From the NCBI RefSeq assembly GCF_003346865.1, contig NZ_QDKL01000002.1:124001-188000 (forward strand): a stretch of DNA of 64,000 nucleotides, written 5' to 3'. Position 1 is the first letter of the stretch, and the number at the start of each line of letters is the position of its first letter. The DNA comes from Halobacteriovorax vibrionivorans (GTDB lineage Bacteria > Bdellovibrionota > Bacteriovoracia > Bacteriovoracales > Bacteriovoracaceae). Below are positions 35,387-44,924 of the stretch, one piece after another. A program made the translations under genes and the position numbers. The notes under the pieces are model-generated. The model did not search any database. It saw nothing but the letters and a program-made list of their open reading frames with translations, and had not been told where the DNA came from.

Positions 35387-35511
35387 CAAACCTTAAGAAA
35401 TCCTTTAGAACTCCTCTATTACCGGCTTTCTTAAGAAAAAATTTACTTGTTCTTAAACTTTCAAATTATTAGAATTCTTCAATGAAGAAGATTGAAAGGG
35501 AGGTTTCTACC

Positions 35512-35673
35512 ATGACGATAGAAACAGTAGAGTACCAAGTAGTTGACGGGATCATTTTTACAAAAGATATCGATGGCCTATTTCGCCAAGAAATTGATAT
35601 TCCACTTGATCATATAAGAACATTGAAATTCGCCTATCAAGATATCGAGTTTGATGATTATAACTGTTATTAA
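35512..35673 (+). CDS. Small acidic protein of unknown function
   Basis: The start at 35512 is preferred because AAAGGGAGG lies 8 bases upstream. The in-frame ATG at 35482 would place that site inside the gene. This gives 53 aa, probably beta-rich, with an Ile/Asp pattern (VVDGIIFTKDIDGLF, IEFDDYNCY). No family was recognised. It stands alone between yceI and the phosphodiesterase gene. A CTTAAGAAA inverted repeat at 35394-35437 lies upstream. Confidence 0.55.
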   Translation: MTIETVEYQVVDGIIFTKDIDGLFRQEIDIPLDHIRTLKFAYQDIEFDDYNCY

Positions 35674-35745
35674 TTCCTAATATACAAAAGTTAGGATCAT
35701 CCCTTAAAATGTCATTATTAATGACTTAAAATAAGGGATTTATTC

Positions 35746-37020
35746 ATGTTAAGAATTATCTTACCTATTCTTGTACTCTTAATATCATGTACAAAGAATG
35801 ACTCAGAATTTAAAAATAGCTATCACATAGAAGAGAAGAACCCCAATGCTGCTTCAGTCGAAGAACTTCAAAACATCAACCCAGTTCTTCTCATCTCTCT
35901 TGACGGTTATCGTCACGACTACACTAAGAAATATTCACCGAAGTTTATTTCTCAGTTTGCAAAGAGTGGGACACAATTAAAGAGCCTTGTTCCAGCATAC
36001 CCGACTAAGACTTTTCCTAATCATTTATCTATTGCCACTGGCAGATATCCAATGAATCATGGAATTGTGGCCAATCACTTTTATGCACCTGATTTAAACC
36101 AAAGTTACTCACTTAGAGATCGCAAAGCAGTTAAAAACTCAGACTTCTATCTTGCCACTCCAATCTGGTCAGCTGTAGAAGAGCAAGGACTTAGGTCTGC
36201 GACTCTATTTTGGCCAGGCTCTGAAGCCGAGATCAGTGGCCAAAGGCCAAGTTATTGGTATGACTATATTCACACAATGCCACATGAGGCGCGAACGAAA
36301 CAAATCATTGAATGGCTAAAACTTCCTCAAAAGGAAAGGCCATACTTTATTACACTTTATTTTCCAGACGTAGACTCAGCAGGACATCACTATGGAACAA
36401 ACTCCAAAGAAGTAAAAGAAGCGATTTTAAAAGTAGATAAAACGTTAGAAAGTTTTATTGCCACTGCAAGAAAGATTGTCCCTAACTTAAATATCATCAT
36501 TGTCTCAGACCATGGAATGAAGGATGTAGACGAAAATAAGAAAGAATTAATTCTTAAGAATGAGGAACTTCTTAGCATGAAAGAGGATTATCGAATCTAC
36601 GGTTCAGGTCCGATTGTTCAATTCTACTTAAAAGAGAACAAAAGAAATATCTCCCAAGATATTAGCTCTATCAATAAGTTAGCACAGAATTTTAAATGTT
36701 TTGATAAAGATTCAACTCCAGAAAAACTACACTTCAGATCAAGTCCAAGAGTTGGTAATTTTGCCTGTATCGCTCAAGATGGATATTGGATTGCCGCAAC
36801 AGAATTTAAAATGCCTAAGGCCTCTCATGGTTGGGATCAATATTCAGATATGGATATGCATGGAATATTCTATGCAAGTGGCCCCGACTTTAAAGAGAGT
36901 TACTTAGGAGAATCAAAAGAGAATATTCATATCTTCCCTCTTATCCTTAGAATCTTAGGTCTTGAAAATCAATATACGATAGATGGAAATCTAGAAAAAA
37001 TAAAAGAAGTTCTAAAATAA
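35746..37020 (+). CDS. Nucleotide pyrophosphatase/phosphodiesterase lipoprotein (ENPP-like)
   Basis: The 424-aa protein has a lipoprotein signal (VLLISC). The alkaline-phosphatase-fold motifs are clear: LLISLDGYRHDY (first metal Asp), PTKTFPNH with the catalytic Thr, YFPDVDSAGHHYG, VSDHGMKDV and ASHGWD. ENPP enzymes cleave nucleotide or phospholipid phosphodiesters. Exposure at the periplasm or cell surface fits salvage of prey nucleotides, which is inference. A strong terminator follows. Confidence 0.9.
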   Translation: MLRIILPILVLLISCTKNDSEFKNSYHIEEKNPNAASVEELQNINPVLLISLDGYRHDYTKKYSPKFISQFAKSGTQLKSLVPAYPTKTFPNHLSIATGRYPMNHGIVANHFYAPDLNQSYSLRDRKAVKNSDFYLATPIWSAVEEQGLRSATLFWPGSEAEISGQRPSYWYDYIHTMPHEARTKQIIEWLKLPQKERPYFITLYFPDVDSAGHHYGTNSKEVKEAILKVDKTLESFIATARKIVPNLNIIIVSDHGMKDVDENKKELILKNEELLSMKEDYRIYGSGPIVQFYLKENKRNISQDISSINKLAQNFKCFDKDSTPEKLHFRSSPRVGNFACIAQDGYWIAATEFKMPKASHGWDQYSDMDMHGIFYASGPDFKESYLGESKENIHIFPLILRILGLENQYTIDGNLEKIKEVLK

Positions 37021-37022
37021 AA

Positions 37023-37050
37023 AAAGGCAGGTTTTCACCTGCCTTTCTTT
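37023..37050. terminator. Bidirectional intrinsic terminator
   Basis: AAAGGCAGGT (37023-37032) pairs with ACCTGCCTTT (37037-37046), with an A-run before it and a T-rich run after it, between convergent genes. Confidence 0.85.
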
Positions 37051-37077
37051 TATATCAATATCTAACTTAATAAGAAA

Positions 37078-37947
37078 TTACATATTTTTTGGCTTATACC
37101 AACATAGTGGTCTAATACCTGTTTCGTAATTATCGATTCTATTACAAGTACCAATAGTTGCATCTCTTTTAGATACATCTTCATTTAGATCTTTATCACA
37201 AAGAGCTCCTTGGAAGTAAGTATCTAGACGACACTGACCTGCTGGGTGCTTATCATCTGTTTTTCTAACTACTGATGAATCTGGAGTTGTAAAAGATACT
37301 GGACGTCCAGAGTTTAGAAGAGTTGCTAAACCTTTAGAAGCTTGTGCCATTCTCTTACATAGTGCATTTTCATTTTCATCAGACCATACTGAATCACACT
37401 TCTTTTCAACTTCTGGATCGATTTCCATTTTTGAAACGATACGAGCATTATTGTCATCTTGAAAGATTCTTCTGAAACACTTAAGTGATGCCCAGTAATC
37501 AGATTGACCTTCGTTTGATGCCCATGATGGGATCCAAAATCTCTTGATCTTTGGAGCACCTGCTAGGTGGTGTCCTAATTCGTGACATACTACTAGTGCA
37601 AATCCATCTGGAGATACAAGCTCATGACGAGCTAGACCACCAAACATGTGAACATTCCATACTCCGCCAGCTTGGTTAGCGTATGCATTTACTGTTCCGT
37701 CTTCCCACTTGCGGTGAAACTTAAGAGTTGCACCCTCTGTTTCTACTACTGGAGCATAAACTTCATTTGCACGATCGATAATGATATTGAAAAGCTCTTC
37801 AGTCATTCCATTACCTGTTAGAGCATCAACTCCACGATACATATCGTTTGTTGGCATGAAACCTGTTTTTCCGTGAATATCACAAGAATAAGATTGAATT
37901 GAAAAGATTGCAGTGATTAGTGCAATCAATAGCGTTGATTTTCTCAT
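37078..37947 (-). CDS. Secreted zincin metallopeptidase-like protein
   Basis: From the ATG at 37947, with AGGGAGGAAAG upstream, the protein is 289 aa. It has a signal peptide (about 1-22, ending SYS) and a zinc-binding HELGHHLAG near 145, preceded by a hydrophobic FALVVC strand. Several cysteines in the second half suggest disulfides. HExxH plus an exported location indicates a metallopeptidase. The third ligand is not certain; the region SNEGQSDYWAS (near 165) has the acidic EGQSD that could supply it, about 20 residues downstream. Targets are unknown; prey-protein digestion is a reasonable guess. Confidence 0.75.
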   Translation of the reverse strand: MRKSTLLIALITAIFSIQSYSCDIHGKTGFMPTNDMYRGVDALTGNGMTEELFNIIIDRANEVYAPVVETEGATLKFHRKWEDGTVNAYANQAGGVWNVHMFGGLARHELVSPDGFALVVCHELGHHLAGAPKIKRFWIPSWASNEGQSDYWASLKCFRRIFQDDNNARIVSKMEIDPEVEKKCDSVWSDENENALCKRMAQASKGLATLLNSGRPVSFTTPDSSVVRKTDDKHPAGQCRLDTYFQGALCDKDLNEDVSKRDATIGTCNRIDNYETGIRPLCWYKPKNM

Positions 37948-38061
37948 CTCTTTCCTCCCTGAAAGTATATAATTAAATGTAAACAAGTCATTATAGAAAT
38001 TTTGAAAACTATTTGAAAAGAAAAAATTTTTATTTGCGAGTTTAAGTCAGAAGCATTTTAC

Positions 38062-39285
38062 TCAACTATTAATCTTTTTAAGAATTTGAGCTGAGTAAAT
38101 ACTTTCCTTACCTGAAACAATTTGAGCAATAATCATGGCAACGATCAGATAGGGTAAAATATGATGGCCAAATATTTCAGCTCCCATAACGATACAAGCG
38201 AGAGGTGTATTTGAAGCTGCTCCAAAGACGACACAAAAGCCGATTGCGGCCAAAAGATTAGGGTTTATCGTTAAAACTGATGAAAGCCATGAACCAGCAG
38301 TCGTACCGATATACACTAAGGGAGTAAACTCTCCCCCTTTAATTCCAGATATTAAGGATATCGCAGTAAGTAGAAATTTTAAAATAACATCCTTTATTGA
38401 TACGAACTCAACAAGGGCCTGCTGAATAACTTCGATACCAAGCCCTGTATATCTTTGTTTAGAGATGTCATCTAATACGTAGTAAATCATTATTAATAAT
38501 AAACTACCTAGAAAAGTTATAAGTAGAGGCTTACCAAAGCTTTTAATAAATGACTTCACATTATCGATCAGTAAAATAAATCCTCTAGCAAGAGCACCAA
38601 AGAATAGCCCTGCAATGATTGAATACCAAAGCCAATGCCAATTAAAGTCCAAACTTGTAAATCGTATATAAGTTGAATGAGGTGCATATAGTAAATGAGT
38701 CGTGTAAAAGCCAATATATGAAGCGATCAAACATTCTAGAAATGTTGAAAGCTTTATCTTTACATTTAAATAAATTGCCTCAATACCAAAGATCGCACCT
38801 GCCAATGGTGCACCTATGGCCGTTCCAAATCCGGCCCCACAGCCGGCCATTAATAGAACGGCACGCTTTCTTTTTGAGTGCTTAAAGAGTTTTGCCAATT
38901 GCTCGCCGATGGCGCCTCCCATTTGCACAGCACTTCCCTCTCGTCCAACACTTGCTCCAAATAAGTGGGATATAAGAGTTGAAAACATAATGAGAGGAAT
39001 CATAATAAATGGTATTTTTCTTTTAGGTCGATGAACCTCATCAATGATCAGATTATTTCCTTGCTCACTAATTGGAGAAAACTTTTTATAACAAAAATTT
39101 GCAACGACCATTGCAATAGGTAAGAAATAAATAAGAGCTGGGTATTTAAATCGCGTTGTAGTAACTAACTTTAGAAGATGTAGAAAAACTGAAGAAGCAA
39201 TTCCTGTTAAAACTCCTAATACCACGAAAGTGAAATAGTATTTTAAGTCTCTTTTTTCATTTAGTTCATCATCTGAAATTGCCAT
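38062..39285 (-). CDS. ClC-family chloride channel or H+/Cl- antiporter
   Basis: The protein is 407 aa from the ATG at 39285; a start at 39309 is also possible. It has about 10 hydrophobic segments. Selectivity-filter motifs are FGASVGREGSAVQMG (the GREGP motif, with Ser in place of Pro) and SGIKGGEFTPLVYIG (GxFxP). There is no CBS domain. The usual N-terminal GSGIP motif is not visible: the corresponding region reads SEQGNNLIIDEVH, so conduction may differ. A gating Glu is present in GREGS. Confidence 0.88.
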   Translation of the reverse strand: MAISDDELNEKRDLKYYFTFVVLGVLTGIASSVFLHLLKLVTTTRFKYPALIYFLPIAMVVANFCYKKFSPISEQGNNLIIDEVHRPKRKIPFIMIPLIMFSTLISHLFGASVGREGSAVQMGGAIGEQLAKLFKHSKRKRAVLLMAGCGAGFGTAIGAPLAGAIFGIEAIYLNVKIKLSTFLECLIASYIGFYTTHLLYAPHSTYIRFTSLDFNWHWLWYSIIAGLFFGALARGFILLIDNVKSFIKSFGKPLLITFLGSLLLIMIYYVLDDISKQRYTGLGIEVIQQALVEFVSIKDVILKFLLTAISLISGIKGGEFTPLVYIGTTAGSWLSSVLTINPNLLAAIGFCVVFGAASNTPLACIVMGAEIFGHHILPYLIVAMIIAQIVSGKESIYSAQILKKINS

Positions 39286-39329
39286 AATTCCATTGTAAGT
39301 AGGAATCATGGCAACGTCTATTTATAATT

Positions 39330-39788
39330 CTACCAAGTTCCAGTGTTTTCCATTTCTTTCCAAGGAGACTTTGGTTCAAGAGCTTCACCTTTTTGAAGTA
39401 GCTCAATTGAAATATCATCAGGAGATTTTAAAAACGCCATATATCCATCACGAGGTGGACGATTTATCGTTATCCCCATTTCTTGTAAACGCTCACAAGT
39501 TTCATAAATATTTTCAACTCTAAATGCTAGATGTCCCCAATTACGGCTACTATTTGGCATTTGCTCAAAGCTTCCATCTTCATTTGGCCAATTATATGTC
39601 AGTTCAATAAGTGGAGACTCTTCTTTCTTTGCTCTTTCAACATCACCAGGAGCACTTAAGTAAACCAGTGTAAAACGTCCAGCTTCACTCTCAATACGAT
39701 GGACTTCTTTAAGCCCTAATTTATTGCAGTAAAAGTCCATACTTTCATCAAGATTAGTTACACGAACCATTGTGTGGAGAAATTCCAT
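39330..39788 (-). CDS. gloA: Glyoxalase I (lactoylglutathione lyase) family protein
   Basis: The 152-aa protein has two beta-alpha-beta-beta-beta modules. The metal ligands fit the GloA pattern: His in FLHTMVRV (near 5), Glu in LIELTYNW (near 68), His in WGHLAFRV (near 92) and Glu in SIELLQKG (near 136). The family isomerises the methylglyoxal-glutathione hemithioacetal. The start at 39788 is chosen because AGGAGG lies five bases upstream; a GTG at 39791 is in frame. Confidence 0.88.
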   Translation of the reverse strand: MEFLHTMVRVTNLDESMDFYCNKLGLKEVHRIESEAGRFTLVYLSAPGDVERAKKEESPLIELTYNWPNEDGSFEQMPNSSRNWGHLAFRVENIYETCERLQEMGITINRPPRDGYMAFLKSPDDISIELLQKGEALEPKSPWKEMENTGTW

Positions 39789-39935
39789 CACGACCTCCTA
39801 TTTTATCCAATTTTTGTGGTCAATTTTAAACTCATATTAACAAGAAAAATGGCGATAACGTACTAAAATTTCGTAAGGTTTTTGTAGGCCCTGGACCTTA
39901 TCGTATAATTTTGTGAAGTAAGAAAAGGATACAAT

Positions 39936-40274
39936 ATGAAGTATTTAGGACTAGTTGTTTTTGGCCTCTTTTTTAATTTCTCACTACAGGCCAGTGGTGT
40001 TGATCGAAATATGACTGCCTCCATGATTGATAAGATGGTAGCAAAAGGAATTATTGGCCCAGAAGAAGCAAATAATGCAAAGTCTAAACTTGCGGCGATG
40101 CCTGACCAAGAATGGAATCAATTATCTGACTTAGGAAGAAAGCTTGCTTCAAAGCAGATGAATAACAAAAATGTTGATTTTGATGTAGAAAGCGCGGCAA
40201 AGAATATTGATTTTGACTCAAAACAATTCAAAGATATTCAATCTCAAGTAAAGAGCATAATGAATAGTAATTAA
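39936..40274 (+). CDS. Small exported protein of unknown function
   Basis: The 112-aa protein has a signal peptide (about 1-20, ending LQAS). The mature part is helical, with a pattern that recalls short-lived amphipathic helices (MTASMIDKMVAKGIIGPEEANNAKSKL), Lys/Asn-rich and Cys-free. AAAGGA precedes the ATG. It converges on another small exported protein across a shared terminator. No family was recognised. Confidence 0.65.
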   Translation: MKYLGLVVFGLFFNFSLQASGVDRNMTASMIDKMVAKGIIGPEEANNAKSKLAAMPDQEWNQLSDLGRKLASKQMNNKNVDFDVESAAKNIDFDSKQFKDIQSQVKSIMNSN

Positions 40275-40281
40275 ATAAAAA

Positions 40282-40303
40282 GGCCACTATAAAAGTGGCC
40301 CTT
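40282..40303. terminator. Bidirectional intrinsic terminator
   Basis: GGCCACT (40282-40288) pairs with AGTGGCC (40294-40300) between two convergent small genes, with an A-run upstream. The plus-strand T-run is short. Confidence 0.7.
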
Positions 40304-40305
40304 GT

Positions 40306-40545
40306 TTAATCTTCTCTAAATTTTTTATCGTGTATTTCTGGATGAACATATTTTTCAAAATAGTCTCGAGATATCCTTTGGCGAGAGTCATCCTTCTCTC
40401 TTGAATCTTCAGGAATCTTGTCTTCGACATAAGCCGCTGAGTTTGAGTAACTACCTTCATTTCCTACGCTTGAAATATTTCGATCTTTTTCAGCGTATGA
40501 AAATAGCGAACTAAAAATCATGGCAAACAATAATAAACGCTTCAT
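40306..40545 (-). CDS. Small exported, highly charged protein
   Basis: The 79-aa protein has a signal peptide (about 1-18, ending SYA). The mature chain is Asp, Glu, Arg and Lys-rich and probably unstructured. The start has GGAGG seven bases upstream. No family was recognised. Confidence 0.6.
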   Translation of the reverse strand: MKRLLLFAMIFSSLFSYAEKDRNISSVGNEGSYSNSAAYVEDKIPEDSREKDDSRQRISRDYFEKYVHPEIHDKKFRED

Positions 40546-40679
40546 AAATAACCTCCCATTTCCTTCGGGAATTGAAATGCGTTAAGTTTCCCTACAAGTT
40601 AATAATACTGCACCTTGGGAGCATTTTAAAGGGCCCGGCAAAATAATGATCAAATCTTAACATTAAGTTTACATTGAAT

Positions 40680-42680
40680 TTATGCTGCCGATTTAAGTTC
40701 CTGATTAGACAAGACTTCATTGATCTTTTCAATCAACTGTTCTTCAGTAAATGGTTTATAGATAAATCCATTTACATATTCATATACATCCTTGTCTGAA
40801 CCTTCAAAATTTAAGTTTACGCACCCACTGGTTAATATGAACTTGGGTTGATTAAGGTTCTTATGTGAGCGAATTTCTCTCAATAACTGTGGGCCATTCA
40901 TATTTGGCATCTTTAAATCAGAAATGATGATATCGAATTCCTTTGGATCATCTAAGTACATCTCTAAGGCAACTTTTCCATCTTCAGCAGTCTTAGTATT
41001 AATTCCCAAGTCCATTAACATCTCTTGTAATAATTCTCTAATACCTTCTTCATCATCAACGACTAAGGCATTACATTTTACACATTTAATTTCTTTAGCT
41101 TTAACTTCGACACTTTGATTCATCATTTCTTGCTTTATCTCCTCTTTCTTGGACTCGTCCATATATGCAGGAACGACAACTTGAAACTCAGTCCCCTTTC
41201 CAATCTCACTACTAACATTTATTTTTCCATGAAATATATCCTGGACGAATTCACGAGTTAATGAAAGTCCAATACCTGTCCCACGTCCAACGTCTTTAGT
41301 TGTATAAAATAGATCAAAAATCCTTTCCTGATCTTCCTTAGTAATACCAGCTCCATTATCTAAAACTGAAACGGCTATGTTTTCGCTATCTGACTTTACG
41401 ATAACTTTTATGAGTGCATTTTTCCGATTTTCAACGGCATCTCTTGCATTAGAAATTAGATTAATCAGCACCTGTTGAAACTTACCTCTATCTCCTTTGA
41501 TATAAAGGTCTTCATCAATTGATAGTGAAAGAAGAACTTTAATACCGTCTTTTTCATATAATTCCTTAAGCATTGAAACAGTATCAATACAAAGCGCACT
41601 TACATTAAAAAGTTTTTCTGACTCATCAGCATCATCTCTAGACTGACGTGAGAATTTTCTAAGTGCAGAAACGATTCTCTCAATTCTTTTAACTGATTTA
41701 TCTACCTTTAAGAGTCTTTCGCCGACATCAGTTTGACGATTAACTAGCTCTTTTAACTTCCCTAGTTGTCCAATAATAATAGATAAAGGATTATTTATCT
41801 CATGACCTATTCCAGCTGCTAAAACTCCAATTGATGCCAGCCTTTCATTCTGACTAGCTATTTTCTTCTGCGTCGCAATTTCATCATATTGTCTCTCTAT
41901 TGCTCTTTTTTGCTTTTTAACTTTTAAAGAAATTAATTTCTCTCGTTTTAAAGCTGATTCCACGTTGTAGATAACTAGTCCAAATAAGGCCGCAAATAAC
42001 GTAAGAATTAAAATATAGTCAAAAGATAAAGTTAGAGATGAGAAAGAAACAGGTTTTGTGACTTCTATATAGTAATTTTGATTACCGTCAACAATAAAGA
42101 CTTCTTCATTAAAGTAATTCATCATCCCTGAATCTAGATCACTTTGACTAGTTCGTAAGTTAATCCTAATCCCTGAAAGACCACCTTCCATAAGGTCTCT
42201 AGGTATTAGTGAATTAAATTTAAACACCATTAGAGCGCGACCTTTCGTGCCGTCAACAGAGCTTACATCTTGAAAGATATAAACATTAGAGGTGTCTTTA
42301 TCGAAACCAGAAGAGTTTTTACTTTGATATTTACCGCAATTATCTCTTCTACTATTTAGAGTTTTATATGTTGTTCCATCTTCGCCAAAATAACAGATTG
42401 AAGAAATATTTAATTTTGAGAGCATATTATTTGTGAAATTATGAAATTCCCACTTATTCACATTTAGTGACGATGAAAAAAATTGTGCAATTGTACTAAG
42501 TACTTCGCTCCTTAAATTTCGAGCGGCCACAATCCCTGCAGACAGCTTCCTTGCATCACTTTTAAACTCTTCATGGTACTTCTCCCTCAACACTCCATCC
42601 CTTTGAAAGTAGAGAATGACAAGGAAGGCCAACCCAGAGAGTAATAACACAATGGAAATCTTAGATAAGCCACGCATCAT
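40680..42680 (-). CDS. Hybrid sensor histidine kinase with a C-terminal receiver
   Basis: The 666-aa protein has a membrane helix (about 8-25), a periplasmic sensor region with several Cys and Asp residues (about 26-215), and a second membrane helix (about 218-240). A coiled linker follows, then the dimerisation/phosphoacceptor motif GIGHEINNPLS (H near 290) and the N-box LISNARDAVE. The G-boxes are DNGAGITKED and GRGTGIGLSL. The receiver domain has phospho-Asp in IISDLKMPNMNG (near 586) and Lys in FIYKPF. It could pass phosphate to a separate regulator or control its own kinase. No regulator gene is adjacent. Confidence 0.9.
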   Translation of the reverse strand: MMRGLSKISIVLLLSGLAFLVILYFQRDGVLREKYHEEFKSDARKLSAGIVAARNLRSEVLSTIAQFFSSSLNVNKWEFHNFTNNMLSKLNISSICYFGEDGTTYKTLNSRRDNCGKYQSKNSSGFDKDTSNVYIFQDVSSVDGTKGRALMVFKFNSLIPRDLMEGGLSGIRINLRTSQSDLDSGMMNYFNEEVFIVDGNQNYYIEVTKPVSFSSLTLSFDYILILTLFAALFGLVIYNVESALKREKLISLKVKKQKRAIERQYDEIATQKKIASQNERLASIGVLAAGIGHEINNPLSIIIGQLGKLKELVNRQTDVGERLLKVDKSVKRIERIVSALRKFSRQSRDDADESEKLFNVSALCIDTVSMLKELYEKDGIKVLLSLSIDEDLYIKGDRGKFQQVLINLISNARDAVENRKNALIKVIVKSDSENIAVSVLDNGAGITKEDQERIFDLFYTTKDVGRGTGIGLSLTREFVQDIFHGKINVSSEIGKGTEFQVVVPAYMDESKKEEIKQEMMNQSVEVKAKEIKCVKCNALVVDDEEGIRELLQEMLMDLGINTKTAEDGKVALEMYLDDPKEFDIIISDLKMPNMNGPQLLREIRSHKNLNQPKFILTSGCVNLNFEGSDKDVYEYVNGFIYKPFTEEQLIEKINEVLSNQELKSAA

Positions 42681-42823
42681 TAAGGACCTTTTTTTATATT
42701 TACCTAACTCACATCGTCATCTACATAACATTCTAAACTTAATTATTTGTTAACAAGTGTTGTCAAAAAAAAGGCCTTCAAAATATTAAGATAAGTTCCT
42801 AATATTTTATTACATATAAGGGG

Positions 42824-42844
42824 GTCTAATTTTTCTTATTAGAC
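42824..42844. repeat. Inverted repeat upstream of the endonuclease gene
   Basis: GTCTAAT and ATTAGAC surround a 7-nt spacer, 69 bp before the endonuclease start. It could be an operator or a 5' leader hairpin. The rest of 42681-42912 shows nothing else I can name. Confidence 0.35.
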
Positions 42845-42912
42845 AGATTAATTAAACTCGCTTATAAATTAAGTACACACACAAAGAAAAAAAAAGACCA
42901 CTGGAGAAAAAA

Positions 42913-43659
42913 ATGAAGATGAAACTACTCTTCGTAACCCTACTGTCGTTCGCTGCGACAGCAAGCTACAACCCTCAACAACTTAAAACCTTAATTTCAA
43001 AATCTTATTCAAATTCAGACTTAAAAAGTAATTTAAAAAGAATGACTTCAGATGGGCACTACAGAAACTCTTATCGTACGGCCCGTGAATACCTCTTTGG
43101 TGAACTTCACTTAAAAAGAGATGGAGGCCATGGACAATATATTCGCGATGTTTATTGCGATGAGGTCTACACGAACTCGACACCAAATATCGGAACAATT
43201 GGAAGAAATAGAATACCAAATCACCAAGTCGTAAATTGTGAGCATACATGGCCACAATCAAAGTTTGGAGGAGCTGATCAAAGATACCAAGTGTCTGACC
43301 TTCACCACCTCTTTCCTACTCAAAGTCGTGCAAATAGCATCAGAGGAAATTATAACTTTGGTGAAGTTGATAGTAAGAATGCAAGACTTGATGATTGTCA
43401 GGTATCAAAATTTGACAACCACACTTTTGAGCCACCAGAATTTCACAAAGGAAATGTCGCTCGTGCAATGTTCTACTTCTCAGTACGTTATGGCCGCAGC
43501 TTAAACTCTCATCAAGAAAGACTATTTCGCCAGTGGCATAAGCAGGACCCAGTAGATGCTGATGAAAGAGAAAGAAATGAAAAGATTGAGCGTATTCAAG
43601 GAAATAGAAATCCATTTATCGACGCTCCTGAACTTGTTTCAGAAATTCAAGACTTCTAA
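42913..43659 (+). CDS. Secreted endonuclease I (EndA/NucM family)
   Basis: The 248-aa protein has a signal peptide (about 1-18). Family motifs are NCEHTWPQSKFGG (near 105), SDLHHLFPT and a conserved RGNYNFGEV. EndA-type enzymes have a beta-beta-alpha metal fold, cleave single- and double-stranded DNA in the periplasm or outside the cell, and have conserved cysteines, as here. In a predator this fits digestion of prey DNA, which is inference. The gene is preceded by an inverted repeat and followed by a strong terminator. Confidence 0.92.
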   Translation: MKMKLLFVTLLSFAATASYNPQQLKTLISKSYSNSDLKSNLKRMTSDGHYRNSYRTAREYLFGELHLKRDGGHGQYIRDVYCDEVYTNSTPNIGTIGRNRIPNHQVVNCEHTWPQSKFGGADQRYQVSDLHHLFPTQSRANSIRGNYNFGEVDSKNARLDDCQVSKFDNHTFEPPEFHKGNVARAMFYFSVRYGRSLNSHQERLFRQWHKQDPVDADERERNEKIERIQGNRNPFIDAPELVSEIQDF

Positions 43660-43684
43660 TATATTTTTAAATTATAGAAATATG

Positions 43685-43710
43685 AAGGGCACTTATAAGT
43701 GCCCTTTTTT
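43685..43710 (+). terminator. Intrinsic terminator of the endonuclease gene
   Basis: AAGGGCACTTA and TAAGTGCCCTT make a perfect palindrome followed by six T residues. Confidence 0.85.
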
Positions 43711-43711
43711 A

Positions 43712-44068
43712 TTATTTTGAATAATAGACTTGGCAATGAGATGAACACTCTTCGAAGTTTTGAATATCACCGCGCTGACTTAATCTCAATCCTCTTAAAT
43801 TTGCTAAGAGATCCTCTAACTCCGGTGTCCCTCCACCAAATAAGTCATAAAGCTCTTTTGCTACACCAATCATTGCCGTAGGCTTAACTCCACATTCAAT
43901 TCCAACAATACAAGAAATTGTACAATGCTTATACTTATCAACTTCTAGATTCTGTGTTTCAAGAACTCTTTTATAATATGTAGCTGATTCAATTGCACAG
44001 ATTAGTCCATCAGAAGCAAATGACGGAAGTGAAACGCAAATTAATACAGATAAGAATAGGTTTTTCAT
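43712..44068 (-). CDS. Small exported Cys-rich protein of unknown function
   Basis: The 118-aa protein has a signal peptide (about 1-18). It contains about seven mature cysteines (CAIES, HCTISCIVGIEC and ECSSHC), probably disulfide-bonded, and a Gly-rich stretch before a helical segment. It is 2 bp downstream of the PAP2 gene, so it is in the same transcript. No family was recognised. Confidence 0.65.
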   Translation of the reverse strand: MKNLFLSVLICVSLPSFASDGLICAIESATYYKRVLETQNLEVDKYKHCTISCIVGIECGVKPTAMIGVAKELYDLFGGGTPELEDLLANLRGLRLSQRGDIQNFEECSSHCQVYYSK

Positions 44069-44070
44069 AC

Positions 44071-44814
44071 CTAAAAACTTAATGCATATCCTATGCTTAG
44101 GCCATCTAAATTCTCAGTAGGAAGTACTGTGAACCAATATGGTTTTCCATAATCCATATTATTGAAGTAAATCCCCCATGCATAGCTCATCCCAATGGTC
44201 ATACCAGCTGTAACATCATGAAGATAATGCCACTCGTCGTTTATACGACTAAAAGAGATAAATATTGCAGCGAGATGGGCCAAACTCCCCCACAAAACAC
44301 CATCCTGCGCTAAAACGACAGAAGCAAATGCAAAAGACGCCGAAGCATGCCCAGAAGGAAAAGAGTCATGCTCTTGAGGATAACCAGGTCTCGTTTCATG
44401 AATCATACTTTTTAACGCTACTGTTGTCCCTACAGTATAGAAAGTGGCCTGAAGCATATGAGAAGCTTTTTTAGCGCCTCTAGCACCACCTAATAAGTAG
44501 TTGCCTAAGATATATGTTCCATTTAGATAACCATAGCCAATATCCCCGCCAAACTTACCTAAGCCTTTTAGGTGATTCTTAGCAACTGCTCTTCTTTGGA
44601 TTTCATCAAAGCCTTTAATTTGTTTAAGTAGACTAAGACCAGCAGTAATTGTTGTTCCGGTCCAAAAGATATACTTAGCATCAGTACAAACAGGTGAAGT
44701 GAAATCAGATAGGAACCAACCACACTCATTCGCACGAGAGCTGACTGGATTATAGATAAGAAAAAAGAATAAAATTAGAACTCTTTTAAAAAATGTAGAC
44801 TTAATAAATAGCAA
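44071..44814 (-). CDS. PAP2-family membrane phosphatase
   Basis: The 247-aa protein has an N-terminal signal or membrane segment and several further hydrophobic helices. The three PAP2 signatures are clear: KSMIHETRPG (KxxxxxxRP), SFPSGHASASF (PSGH) and SRINDEWHYLHDVTAG (SRxxxxxHxxxD). The family hydrolyses lipid phosphates such as phosphatidic acid or undecaprenyl pyrophosphate, or lipid A phosphates. It is co-transcribed with the small Cys-rich exported protein 2 bp downstream. Confidence 0.9.
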   Translation of the reverse strand: MLFIKSTFFKRVLILFFFLIYNPVSSRANECGWFLSDFTSPVCTDAKYIFWTGTTITAGLSLLKQIKGFDEIQRRAVAKNHLKGLGKFGGDIGYGYLNGTYILGNYLLGGARGAKKASHMLQATFYTVGTTVALKSMIHETRPGYPQEHDSFPSGHASASFAFASVVLAQDGVLWGSLAHLAAIFISFSRINDEWHYLHDVTAGMTIGMSYAWGIYFNNMDYGKPYWFTVLPTENLDGLSIGYALSF

Positions 44815-44924
44815 ACTTAAACTTCCTTGTTTCTAAGCTTACTTATTTTACAGCGTATTTAGGATGTTTGCCTACACCTACATTTGTTTCAATTAAAAGT
44901 CTTAAATACAATGAACTAAATCAC

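Noticed and set aside
35394-35437. CTTAAGAAA/TTTCTTAAG inverted repeat after yceI as a terminator
   Set aside because: Stem and loop are AT-rich with a 26-nt loop and no T-run follows on either strand, so termination is not supported. It may be an operator.
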